Positions 42,601 to 50,969 of a stretch of DNA of 59,474 nt are shown in pieces. The position numbers and the translations under genes were made by a program. Every line of letters starts with the position of its first letter. The first letter of the stretch is position 1. A model generated the notes under the pieces. That model worked only from the letters and a program-made list of their open reading frames with translations, was not told the DNA's origin and searched no databases. The DNA comes from Desulfobacteraceae bacterium (GTDB taxonomy: Bacteria > Desulfobacterota > Desulfobacteria > Desulfobacterales > JAABSP01): the NCBI GenBank assembly GCA_011390345.1, contig JAABSP010000019.1, forward strand, positions 1-59,474. The letters are read 5' to 3'.

Positions 42601-44411
42601 AGATCACAACTGTCCGACGCATCAGCCAGACCTTTTTCCTGCTGCTCTTCTTCTGGTTCTGTTTTGTCATGACCCTGGGAGAGCGGTGGCATCAGCTCCG
42701 GGGATGGCCCGTGAACTGGTTTCTGCAGCTCGATCCGCTGGCGGCTCTGGGAACCCTCGTCACGACCGGAACTCTGTTTCGGGGGATGGTCTGGGCCGTC
42801 GTCACCATCGCGCTCACCGCGCTTTTGGGCCGCTTCTTCTGCGGATGGCTCTGCCCCTTCGGAACCCTGCACCAACTGATCGGCTATCTGGCCCATCGGA
42901 AAGAGAAGACCCTTGCCCGCGCGGCCGTTAATCAGCCCCATCGGGCCCAGCGGATCAAATACTACATTCTGATCGCGATGCTCGCCGGGGCCGCGCTCCA
43001 TCTGCTTCCCTTCGCGGATTCGGCCTCTCTGCAGACTGGGCTTTTGGACCCGATTCCGCTGCTCTACCGCTCGGTCAATCTGATACTGCTCCCGTTTGCC
43101 GATGGTGCCGGGCTGCCCGTATCCCCCCTGCCCCGCTTCTATGAAGGCGCTTTTCTCATCGGGGCCATCTTTCTCACTGCTCTTTTTGCCAATCTCTGGA
43201 TTCCCCGGTTCTACTGCCGATTCGTCTGTCCACTGGGTGCGCTCTTCGGCCTCATCTCCCGGTACAGCCTCTTTCGGATGGGGCAGCGGGAGAGCGCGAA
43301 ATGCACCCAGTGCCACATGTGCGAGAAGAACTGCGAGGGGGCCTGTGCGCCCGGGGATACGATCCGCATCCATGAGTGCGTCCTCTGCATGAACTGTCTG
43401 CACACCTGCCGCCAGGCCCGGATGACCTACAGCACGGCTCTGTCGGCCCAAGGGGAGATCCTCTCCCCGGATCTTAGCCGCCGGGGATTTCTCATTTCAG
43501 CCGCAGCGGCCGGGGCAGCCATCCCTTCCATGCGCCTCAGTGGCGCACTCGCGGCCAACTGGAACCCGAACCTAATCCGCCCCCCCGGGGCTCTGGCCGA
43601 GGCCGATTTCCTGAGCCGATGCATCAAATGCGGCCAGTGCATGCGGATCTGCCCCACCAACATCATCCATCCGGCAGGGTTGTTCGAGGCCGGATGGGAG
43701 GGGATCTGGACCCCGATCCTCAACTACCGGATCGGCACCAGCGGATGTCAGAAGAACTGCATCGCGTGCGGCAACATCTGCCCCACGGCCGCGATCCGGC
43801 CCATCACCATCGAAGAGCGGCTCGGAACCGGCGCGTTTGCAGAGCAGGGCCCCCTGAAGACCGGAATGGCCTTTGTGGACAGGGGCCGCTGCCTCCCGTG
43901 GGCCATGAACCTGCCCTGCATCGTCTGTCAGGAGAACTGCCCCGTCAGCCCCAAGGCCATTGTCACCGATACGGTATATGCCCTGCTCCATGAAATGGAG
44001 ATCATTGAGGCAGACGGCAATACACTGGAACTGAAGGGAAAGCTCGAGCCGGGCCAGGCCGCGACCGGGGACTATTTCTGTACGATCAGGGGAAGGGGAA
44101 TCGGAAAAGAAGGAGAGAGCGAAGGGGAGACAGGTAACGGACAACATGGGGCCGAAGAAGAGGGCGGCGGACGGATTCGGATCACGGCCAACACCGAAAG
44201 CCGCCTGACACTGGAGCGGAAATGGGATTCTTCCCCGTCCCCCCGCGAGACCGCACAGATCCGAATCCGGCTTCAGCGGCCTGTTATCGCAGTTGACCGG
44301 TGCATCGGATGCGGCATCTGTGAGCATGAGTGTCCGGTGCGGGGATTGCGTGCGGTTCGAGTCACCGCGGAGAATGAATCCCGGAATGAAGAGCATCTGT
44401 TGCTGCTGTAA
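42597..44411 (+). CDS. NapH-NapG-like fusion iron-sulfur membrane protein
   Basis: 604 residues. The first half resembles NapH/CcoG-type quinol dehydrogenases: membrane helices with F-C-G-W-L-C-P (81-86) and Y-C-R-F-V-C-P (207-212), then ferredoxin clusters C236-x2-C-x2-C-x3-C and C261-x2-C-x2-C-x3-C. In the middle is a twin-arginine stretch, S-R-R-G-F-L-I-S-A-A-A-A-G (294-306). The second half is NapG/MauM-like, with clusters near 342, 384, 441 and C569-I-G-C-G-I-C-E-H-E-C-P. A low-complexity Gly/Glu segment (505-525) precedes the last cluster. It may pass electrons from quinol to periplasmic proteins such as the DUF362 partner. ATGA overlap couples the two. Confidence 0.85.
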   Translation: MKITTVRRISQTFFLLLFFWFCFVMTLGERWHQLRGWPVNWFLQLDPLAALGTLVTTGTLFRGMVWAVVTIALTALLGRFFCGWLCPFGTLHQLIGYLAHRKEKTLARAAVNQPHRAQRIKYYILIAMLAGAALHLLPFADSASLQTGLLDPIPLLYRSVNLILLPFADGAGLPVSPLPRFYEGAFLIGAIFLTALFANLWIPRFYCRFVCPLGALFGLISRYSLFRMGQRESAKCTQCHMCEKNCEGACAPGDTIRIHECVLCMNCLHTCRQARMTYSTALSAQGEILSPDLSRRGFLISAAAAGAAIPSMRLSGALAANWNPNLIRPPGALAEADFLSRCIKCGQCMRICPTNIIHPAGLFEAGWEGIWTPILNYRIGTSGCQKNCIACGNICPTAAIRPITIEERLGTGAFAEQGPLKTGMAFVDRGRCLPWAMNLPCIVCQENCPVSPKAIVTDTVYALLHEMEIIEADGNTLELKGKLEPGQAATGDYFCTIRGRGIGKEGESEGETGNGQHGAEEEGGGRIRITANTESRLTLERKWDSSPSPRETAQIRIRLQRPVIAVDRCIGCGICEHECPVRGLRAVRVTAENESRNEEHLLLL

Positions 44412-44475
44412 GAGGGGGAAGTAAGGGCAAAGGCAAAGGAGGGGCCGGAACAAGGGCTGGGGCGCCTGGGTTCGT

Positions 44476-45081
44476 TCAGGAATCGGACGAGGGCCTCTTT
44501 TTTACTCTCCCCTTTTTCCGTTGCTCCTCGATCCTCTTTTTCGCCTTTTTCCGGGCCAGCCTCTCCTTCTGCCGCGCCAGCTTTGCCCGGATTTCGGCCT
44601 GATACTTACAGATGGCCGTATAGGAGAGGAAGTAGCCGGCCAGTGCGATGGGCAGCCCGATAATTATACCGCCCAGGGTCAGGGTCCAGAGGATCTCCGG
44701 TGCTTTGGCGATGTTTGCCAGAAAATGGGCAGATTCAATGCTCTGTGCCGAAGGCGGCGTCCCCCTGATCCCCATCATTTCCGCGCCGGCCATGTAGGTG
44801 ATGGTGTAGAGAAAGGGGGCTGTAACGGGATTTGAGATCCAGACACCGATCGCGGCAGAGATCTTGTTCCATCCCAAAAGGCTGGCCGCAAAAACGGAAA
44901 CAGCGGTCTGAAACCCCATATAGGGCGAGGTTCCGACAAAAATGCCCAGTGCGAAACCGAGCGCGATCTCCCGTGGCTGCCCTCTGATCTTTACCAGTCG
45001 TTCGTAGGCTTTATGTAAAAGAGCCTTAAGCCGGCCCTTTTTCTGCGTGACAGTTTCGTTTTTTTTCTCTATATCTTCCAT
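44476..45081 (-). CDS. DUF2062 membrane protein
   Basis: 201 residues. Three to four membrane helices include the DUF2062 signature G-Q-P-R-E-I-A-L-G-F-A-L-G-I-F-V-G and W-I-S-N-P-V-T-A-P. The C-terminus is a long basic tail (K-K-A-K-K-R-I-E-E-Q-R-K-K). DUF2062 is often attached to glycosyltransferases but stands alone here. Function unknown. It is convergent with the Fe-S fusion gene and divergent from the phosphatase gene. Confidence 0.85.
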   Translation of the reverse strand: MEDIEKKNETVTQKKGRLKALLHKAYERLVKIRGQPREIALGFALGIFVGTSPYMGFQTAVSVFAASLLGWNKISAAIGVWISNPVTAPFLYTITYMAGAEMMGIRGTPPSAQSIESAHFLANIAKAPEILWTLTLGGIIIGLPIALAGYFLSYTAICKYQAEIRAKLARQKERLARKKAKKRIEEQRKKGRVKKRPSSDS

Positions 45082-45237
45082 AAGAGATGAGATATTTTAC
45101 TTCAGATGGTTCATCATAGATGATCCGGGCAGATATGGATCGGGCAAAAGGGTCTTTTAAAGGATAAATTCTCCTTTTGCAAGACCTTTCCATCTGATAC
45201 AGTACCTCTTTTTAACCATAGACACGCTGGAGGAAGA

Positions 45238-46035
45238 ATGGCAACTGGAATGGGGAACGCGGTGGGAGAACTGAAGGATTTTGCAATGGAGATGATCCGC
45301 CAGTGCGGAGAGAAGGCCATCTCCTATTACGGAAAGGGAAAGCACACCATGAAGTTCGATGAAAACCTCATCACCGAGGCCGAACTCGATCTGTCCGATT
45401 ACTTCAGGGATCAACTGAAAAAGAGATTTCCCGAGCACAGCCTCTTTCCCGATTCCATCGAAGAGAACGGCTACACCCATGAGGAAAAAAGATATCTCTG
45501 GATCTTCGACCCTTTGGACGGCGTGGCCAACTTCCAGGCCGGCATCCCGCTATGGGGGATCTCGGTCGCGCTTTTTGAAAACTACTGGCCCCTCTTCGGC
45601 ATCTTCCACATGGCCGCAACCGGGGACCTATTCCGGGCCGATGCCGGGGCCGAGGCATTCTGGGGAGATCAGCCCATCACGGTTTCCGATCAGGAGCGGA
45701 TCAGCGACGAGACCCTTCTCTTAACCTTCTCCCGCTTCCACCAGCATTACAGAACCGCTTTTCCCGGCAAAGTCCGAAACCTGGGCTGCACCGGCGCGCA
45801 CCTCTGTTATGTGGCCATGGGCCGGGCCGAGGCCGCAGTGATCGCTAATGAATCCTACCGGGAGCTGGCCGCGGCATCGGTGATCGTCCGCTCCGCGGGG
45901 GGGCGGATCTATCGGATGGACGGCTCCGAGTTTTTCCTCAGCGAGTATCTGGAAGAGGGGAAATCCCCGGAGCACCTTATCGTGGCCCCCCCGAAAACCC
46001 ATCTCCAGTTCCGGAAATATCTGGAAAGGATCTGA
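45238..46035 (+). CDS. Divergent inositol monophosphatase family protein
   Basis: 265 residues of the IMPase fold. The second motif is present as F-D-P-L-D-G-V-A-N-F near residue 90, with Val for the usual Thr. The third motif, normally W-D-x-A-A-G, reads Y-R-E-L-A-A-A-S, so the metal-binding Asp is replaced by Glu or Arg. The first-motif acid is around P-D-S-I-E-E-N. It may act on a different substrate or be a poor phosphatase. The start has GGAGGAAGA upstream. It is 12 bases upstream of the GGDEF-EAL gene and probably in one operon. Confidence 0.82.
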   Translation: MATGMGNAVGELKDFAMEMIRQCGEKAISYYGKGKHTMKFDENLITEAELDLSDYFRDQLKKRFPEHSLFPDSIEENGYTHEEKRYLWIFDPLDGVANFQAGIPLWGISVALFENYWPLFGIFHMAATGDLFRADAGAEAFWGDQPITVSDQERISDETLLLTFSRFHQHYRTAFPGKVRNLGCTGAHLCYVAMGRAEAAVIANESYRELAAASVIVRSAGGRIYRMDGSEFFLSEYLEEGKSPEHLIVAPPKTHLQFRKYLERI

Positions 46036-46047
46036 GGAAATATAATC

Positions 46048-48468
46048 GTGCGGGATTTTCAATACGAAGATCTGGGGCTCGTCACCATCGGAGCAGGTGT
46101 ATCCATCCTCTACTATGCCCTTGAGAAGTCTCTCGGGACCTATGACATCCAGACCCTGATCGTAATCGGAACCATTATAGTCTACAGCCTGATGACCCAG
46201 GCTCTGATCAACAATGTCCGACGCTCCCAGGCCAAACTCCGGCAGAGCGAGAAGCAGTACCGGCTCATCGCGGAGAATGCCACCGATGTGATCTGGGTGC
46301 TGGATGAAAATCTCCGGTTCACCTATCTCAGCCCTTCGGTCACCACCCTCACCGGTTATTCCCCGGAAGAGATCCGGGAGCTGACCGTCAGACAGATCCT
46401 TGCCCCGAACTTCTATCGGGAGGCGACCCGGATCATCGAGAAGCGAAAAGAGAAACCCCCGGGGGCCGGGCAGGAATCGGTCTCCTTTGAATATCAGCAG
46501 CGGATCAAAGATGACACGATGATCTGGATGGAGGCTCTGGCCTCCTTTATCTATGATGAAAAGGGAGAGTTGGAGCGCATCCAGGGCGTCTCAAGGGACA
46601 TCACCCGCCGGAAGATGGCCGAAGAGGCCCTTCGGGGCGTCAATGAAACCCTGGAAGCCAAAGTTCAAGAGCGGACTGCGGAGCTGGAGACCTCCAACGA
46701 GCAGCTCAATGATGAGATCGTCACCCGGCGGGAGGCGGAAAAGCGGCTGCGGGAATCGGAGAGCCGATACCGGTCGATCTTTGAAAACACGGGCGCGGCC
46801 ACCATCATCATCGATCGGGAGATGACGATCATTCTGGCCAACAGCGGATTCGAGACCATCACGGGCTATTCAAAGGCCGAGATCGAGGGGAGCAAATCCT
46901 GGCTGGAGTTCATCGATGTCAATGACCTGGAAAAGGTGCTCCATTTCATCCGGAAATCGGACGAACGAAAGCCGGCCGGCCAGATCTGCGAATGCAGCTT
47001 TGTGGACAAATTCGGCAGCAAGCACCACATCCTCATCTCCTATGCAGAGATCCCGGAGAGCCGGCAGAGCGTCATCTCCCTTTCCGATGTCACGGATCTC
47101 AAGGCTGCGGAAAAGCAGATCTACCACCAGGCATTCTATGACACGTTGACCAATCTGCCCAACCGGACCCTCTTCATGGATCACCTGAACATGGCTCTGA
47201 AGCGGCGGAAGCGCAGCGATCAGTACCATTTTGCCGTCATCTACCTCGATATCGACCGGTTCAAGAACGTCAACGACTCCCTGGGCCACATCGCGGGTGA
47301 TCAACTTCTGCTGCTCTTTTCCAAAAGGATTGAAAAATGCCTCAGAGATATTGACACCCTTGCCCGTTTCGGCGGCGATGAATTCGTGATCCTGCTGGAG
47401 GACATCGACAAGCCCGATTCGGCCATCCAGATCTCCGATCGGATTATCGAGGCCCTCAACAAGCCCTTCGATCTCAACGGCCATGATGTCTTTACCACCG
47501 CCAGCCTCGGCATCGTCTTGAACACCGAGACTTATGATAATCCGGAAAATATCATCCGGGACGCGGATGCGGCCATGTATTATGCCAAGGAGCGGGGCAA
47601 AGCGCGATATGAACTCTTCGATTATACCCTGCACGAGAAGATCCAGTACATCTTCGAGCTGGAATCGGACCTGCGCAAGGCCGTGGAGGGGGAGGAGCTG
47701 GAACTCTATTACCAGCCCATTGTCTCGGTAAAGACCGGCGATCTGATCGGATTCGAGGCCCTGGTGAGATGGAACCATCCCCGGCAAGGGCTGATCATGC
47801 CGAGCGACTTCATCCCCATTGCAGAGGAGACCGGACTGATCATTCCCATCGGCCGCTGGATTCTGCGAGAAGCCTGTATGCAGATGAAAACCTGGCAGGA
47901 GAATTCCACGGAGATCTCAAACTTCTTCATGAGCGTCAACATCTCCGGAAAACAGCTTCCAACTCCTGGTCTTGTGGAGGAGGTGCGGGATATACTTTCC
48001 GAATCGAAGATCTCCCCGTCTCAGTTGAAGCTGGAAATTACGGAAAGCGTAGTTATGGAGGATACGCAGCTTGCCATCGACGTGCTGACCCGGCTCAAGG
48101 ATCTGGGACTTCAGATCGTCATCGATGATTTCGGAACCGGATACTCGTCTCTCTCCTACCTGCAGCAACTGCCCATAGATGCCCTCAAGGTCGACAGAAG
48201 CTTTGTCATGCCCATGCGCAAGGAGATTTTGGAAAACCGGCAGATCGTCGAGGCTATCATAACGCTTGCCCACCGGCTGGGGATCAATGTCATTGCTGAG
48301 GGCGTAGAGACCGACGAACAGCGGCTGATTCTTTCCGACATGAAATGCCACTCGGCCCAGGGGTATTACTTCTCAAAGCCGATGAACAAGGGGGCCACCG
48401 GAACCTATCTGAAAAACGGCAAAAAATCCCTTCTACCGCTGCCGATCCCGCTTCTCCTAAAAGAATAG
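46048..48468 (+). CDS. PAS-PAS-GGDEF-EAL cyclic-di-GMP protein
   Basis: 806 residues. Two hydrophobic segments at the N-terminus (about 8-55) suggest membrane anchoring. Two PAS domains follow (about 72-195, with a PAC tail, and 245-360), then GGDEF (about 370-530) with R-F-G-G-D-E-F intact, then EAL (about 545-790) with F-E-A-L-V-R-W and I-D-D-F-G-T-G-Y-S-S-L. Both catalytic signatures are preserved, so it could make or degrade cyclic di-GMP depending on PAS input. The start is GTG with GAGGAAA upstream. A possible effector, a PilZ protein, is encoded at 36494-36889. Confidence 0.93.
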   Translation: MRDFQYEDLGLVTIGAGVSILYYALEKSLGTYDIQTLIVIGTIIVYSLMTQALINNVRRSQAKLRQSEKQYRLIAENATDVIWVLDENLRFTYLSPSVTTLTGYSPEEIRELTVRQILAPNFYREATRIIEKRKEKPPGAGQESVSFEYQQRIKDDTMIWMEALASFIYDEKGELERIQGVSRDITRRKMAEEALRGVNETLEAKVQERTAELETSNEQLNDEIVTRREAEKRLRESESRYRSIFENTGAATIIIDREMTIILANSGFETITGYSKAEIEGSKSWLEFIDVNDLEKVLHFIRKSDERKPAGQICECSFVDKFGSKHHILISYAEIPESRQSVISLSDVTDLKAAEKQIYHQAFYDTLTNLPNRTLFMDHLNMALKRRKRSDQYHFAVIYLDIDRFKNVNDSLGHIAGDQLLLLFSKRIEKCLRDIDTLARFGGDEFVILLEDIDKPDSAIQISDRIIEALNKPFDLNGHDVFTTASLGIVLNTETYDNPENIIRDADAAMYYAKERGKARYELFDYTLHEKIQYIFELESDLRKAVEGEELELYYQPIVSVKTGDLIGFEALVRWNHPRQGLIMPSDFIPIAEETGLIIPIGRWILREACMQMKTWQENSTEISNFFMSVNISGKQLPTPGLVEEVRDILSESKISPSQLKLEITESVVMEDTQLAIDVLTRLKDLGLQIVIDDFGTGYSSLSYLQQLPIDALKVDRSFVMPMRKEILENRQIVEAIITLAHRLGINVIAEGVETDEQRLILSDMKCHSAQGYYFSKPMNKGATGTYLKNGKKSLLPLPIPLLLKE

Positions 48469-48494
48469 ACGCTTCCGGCCATCTGTTCCGGCTC

Positions 48495-48555
48495 CGTCCT
48501 TTGCGTCCTTTCCCGTCCCTTTCGTCGTTTTTGTCTTTTAGGTCCTTTGTCCTTT
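48495..48555 (-). repeat. Degenerate period-9 GGAC tandem repeat
   Basis: On the minus strand the stretch contains GGACAAAGGACC, GGGACGGGAAAGGACGC and AAAGGACGG, a degenerate version of the GGAC-plus-five unit seen near lon. It lies in the short gap between the convergent GGDEF-EAL and racemase-like genes and runs into the 3' end of the latter. Confidence 0.6.
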
Positions 48556-49365
48556 ACCCGGCAATCCACAGCGCAAATCCAGCCGCTTACCGTAAAACAT
48601 CCGAGCATTTTCGGCCACAGCAGGCGTCAGGTCCGACACCCAAGCGGTAAACCGCCCATTTTTGGAAATTTCCCGGTCCAGATCGGGCCGGTCAGCAAGG
48701 AAAACCTTCAATTTTTCCGCCAGGCACTCTGCCGGGTCGATCAATTGCGCCCGCTTCCCGATCTTCTCTTGGATCAGTCTGCGGATAAAGGGATAATGGC
48801 TATCCCCCGGAATCAGGGCATCGATCTGCCGGATCTTCAAAGGATGAAGGTATTTCTTCACGATCATCCGGGCTTCCGGCTTCCGGGACCAGCCCGATTC
48901 CAGCAGGGGAACCACCAGGGGAGATTCCCTTGAGAGCACCGACACATCCGGCCTGATTTCCTGAAGTGCCGTCTCATAGGCGCGGCTTCGGATCAGTGCC
49001 CGGCTTCCGATCACCCCGATCCGCCCCTTTTTCGAAATCTTTACGGCCGCTCGGGCTGCGCAGCCGATCCCGTCCAGAACCCGCGCATCCAGCTCTGCCC
49101 CGGAAGTGCGCAACACCCCAGCAGCAGACCCACAGAGCACCAGAATCAGAACAGCCCCCTCCTCTTTCAGCATCTCCAGGCCCTTTCGAACCCGCGTTTG
49201 GATCAGATCGAGGCTTCTGTCGCCATAGGGGCCGTCTGCCGTATCCCCGAAATAGAGAAAATCATGCGCCGGAAGGTGTTCCCGAAACATCCGCATGGAA
49301 CAGAGCCCCCCGACACCCGAATCGAAAAACGCGATCATGGCCTCTTTATTTTGCCCCTTCCACAT
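48538..49365 (-). CDS. Glutamate-racemase homologue with altered catalytic motif
   Basis: 275 residues of the Asp/Glu racemase superfamily. The opening F-F-D-S-G-V-G-G-L and F-G-D-T-A-D-G-P-Y-G are those of MurI. The first catalytic motif, normally C-N-T-A, reads L-C78-G-S-A; the Cys is kept. The second, normally G-C-T-H-Y-P, reads G-D188-S-H-Y-P, so the second catalytic Cys is Asp. Two-base racemisation as in MurI would need replacement of one base. It may be a hydrolase, lyase, one-sided racemase or inactive regulator. An internal ATG nine codons in is an alternative start. It overlaps the YkgJ gene by 20 bases. Confidence 0.75.
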   Translation of the reverse strand: MWKGQNKEAMIAFFDSGVGGLCSMRMFREHLPAHDFLYFGDTADGPYGDRSLDLIQTRVRKGLEMLKEEGAVLILVLCGSAAGVLRTSGAELDARVLDGIGCAARAAVKISKKGRIGVIGSRALIRSRAYETALQEIRPDVSVLSRESPLVVPLLESGWSRKPEARMIVKKYLHPLKIRQIDALIPGDSHYPFIRRLIQEKIGKRAQLIDPAECLAEKLKVFLADRPDLDREISKNGRFTAWVSDLTPAVAENARMFYGKRLDLRCGLPGKGQRT

Positions 49366-49843
49366 TGCCCACCGGCTCCGGATCGGCTTCCGGATCAGCT
49401 TCGGGCCCAGCCATCATCTCTCCCCTTGCCCGGCGCACCGCATCCAGAATCGATTCATCCGATACATCGGTCCGCATCCCGGGGCAGTTGTCGGCCATCA
49501 CCCGCCAGTTCCGCACATCGACCAGCACTCCGCTGATAAATGGCCATACCCGGCACATCCGCGGCTTGACCGGATGAATCGAGCAGTTCCCATCCCAGAA
49601 GAGACAGTAGCCGTTCTCCCCCTGCGCTATCACAAACCGGGAGCCCGACATCCGGCAGTATCTCTCCCGAAACCCTTCCGACTCGACCCCGATATAATTT
49701 GCAATGGCCCGGATATCCGCATCGGTCACATAGGTTCCGCCATACCCTTTGCAGCACTCCCCGCACTGGGTGCAGTCGAAGATCTCCGCGCCCTCCCCTT
49801 CTTTCCTTTCCACGCTTCCTTCCGCCTCCTGTTCACCAGCCAC
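49346..49843 (-). CDS. YkgJ-family cysteine cluster protein
   Basis: 165 residues of the PF03692 zinc/iron-chelating family: C-T-Q-C-G-E-C-C near residue 24, then G-Y-C-L-F-W-D-G-N-C-S-I-H-P-V-K-P-R-M-C and a final D-N-C-P-G. Such proteins are common in anaerobes; one relative methylates flagellin, but the general role is unknown. The acidic C-terminal tail (P-E-A-D-P-E-A-D-P-E-P) is unusual. Its 3' end overlaps the racemase-like gene, so the two are co-expressed. A repeat element lies just upstream of its start. Confidence 0.88.
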   Translation of the reverse strand: MAGEQEAEGSVERKEGEGAEIFDCTQCGECCKGYGGTYVTDADIRAIANYIGVESEGFRERYCRMSGSRFVIAQGENGYCLFWDGNCSIHPVKPRMCRVWPFISGVLVDVRNWRVMADNCPGMRTDVSDESILDAVRRARGEMMAGPEADPEADPEPVGNVEGAK

Positions 49844-49850
49844 TAAGTCG

Positions 49851-49964
49851 ATTTTCCGAAATCAAAATCCCCCCATTAAAAAGGACGAAGTGGACAGAGT
49901 GGACTGAGTGGAGGCTGAAATCCCAAGACCTTTGTCGGGATCTTCATTTCCAAAATTCACCTAA
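49851..49964 (+). repeat. Interspersed 114-bp repeat element, copy 2
   Basis: This is the second copy of the element at 10160-10267, in the same orientation on the plus strand. It has three GGAC-type 9-base units (GGACGAAGT, GGACAGAGT, GGACTGAGT) against one or two in copy 1, explaining the length difference. Ends form imperfect inverted repeats (GATTTTCCGAAATC against GAATTTTGGAAATG). It fills the gap between the YkgJ gene and recR. Confidence 0.85.
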
Positions 49965-49988
49965 CCACTATCCACGAACCACCACCCA

Positions 49989-50588
49989 CTAAAGCCCGTG
50001 CCGGGTCTCCATCGCCCTTCTCAATGTCACGCCGTCCACATACTTGAGATCTCCGCCAATGGGAACCCCGGACGCGATCCGCGTCACCCGCACCGGCAAT
50101 TCCCCAAGGCATTTGGCCAGGTAGGCGGCCGTGGCCTCCCCCTCCAGACCGGTTCCTGTGGCGATGACGATCTCCTGAACCCCGCCCCCCCGGACCCGGG
50201 CCAGCAGCTCCCTGATCCGGATCTCATCTGGGCCGATGCCGTTGATGGGGGAAAGAGTTCCCTGCAGAATATGGTACTGGCCGTTGTATCCGCCGGCCCG
50301 CTCGATGGCCACCATCTCGGCCGGCTGTTCCACCACGCAGACCAGTGTCCCATCCCGGTTCGGATCTGAACAGATCCGGCAGATATCGGCATCGCTCAAC
50401 CCGAAGCATTGCTGGCAGAGGCGGATCTTCTCCTTGAGTTGCAGAATGCTCCCGGAGAGGGCCTGGGCCTCCTTTTCCGGCGCATTCAGGATATGCATGG
50501 CCAGCCGTTCGGCCGTCTTCTCTCCGATGCCCGGCAGCTTTGACAGGTTTCCGATCAGATCGAGGATCGACCGGGGGTAGTGGCTCAT
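49989..50588 (-). CDS. recR: Recombination protein RecR
   Basis: 199 residues, the normal RecR length. A helix-hairpin-helix region (L-P-G-I-G-E-K-T-A-E-R-L) is followed by the zinc finger C-Q-Q-C-F-x6-C-R-I-C, the Toprim domain with V-V-E-Q-P-A-E-M, and a C-terminal Walker-B-like segment. RecR works with RecF and RecO in loading RecA at gaps. It overlaps ybaB by one base, and ybaB follows dnaX, the conserved dnaX-ybaB-recR order. Confidence 0.97.
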   Translation of the reverse strand: MSHYPRSILDLIGNLSKLPGIGEKTAERLAMHILNAPEKEAQALSGSILQLKEKIRLCQQCFGLSDADICRICSDPNRDGTLVCVVEQPAEMVAIERAGGYNGQYHILQGTLSPINGIGPDEIRIRELLARVRGGGVQEIVIATGTGLEGEATAAYLAKCLGELPVRVTRIASGVPIGGDLKYVDGVTLRRAMETRHGL

Positions 50589-50908
50589 CAGGTGAGGCCC
50601 GGAATATTGAGGCCGCCGGTAAGTTTGTTCATCTCGCCGGAGACCATCTCCTGGGACTGGGTCAGCGCGTCGTTGACTGCCGCAAGGATCAGATCCTGCA
50701 GCATCTCCACATCCTCGGGGTCCACCACCTCTTTTTCGATATCGATGGAGACGATCTGCTGTTTGCCGTTGGCCACCACCTTGACCATCCCGCCGCCGGA
50801 CGCGGTCTCGACGGTTCTTTCGGCAAGCTCCTCCTGGAGTTTCATCATCTTGGACTGAAGCTTCTGTGCCTGCTTCATCATGCCGCCCATGTTTCCCATA
50901 CCTTTCAT
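50588..50908 (-). CDS. Nucleoid-associated protein YbaB/EbfC
   Basis: 106 residues with [11 protein letters not shown] near the N-terminus and [12 protein letters not shown] in the middle, the family's signature. These small dimers bind DNA and affect nucleoid shape. The opening G-M-G-N-M-G-G-M-M is Met/Gly-rich, as usual. The gene stands between dnaX and recR, and its stop overlaps recR's start. Confidence 0.95.
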   Translation of the reverse strand: MKGMGNMGGMMKQAQKLQSKMMKLQEELAERTVETASGGGMVKVVANGKQQIVSIDIEKEVVDPEDVEMLQDLILAAVNDALTQSQEMVSGEMNKLTGGLNIPGLT

Positions 50909-50969
50909 ATCAGACTACCTCCTTATCGGATTGTCATAGGATTCGTATCATCATCGGATTATCAAAGGA

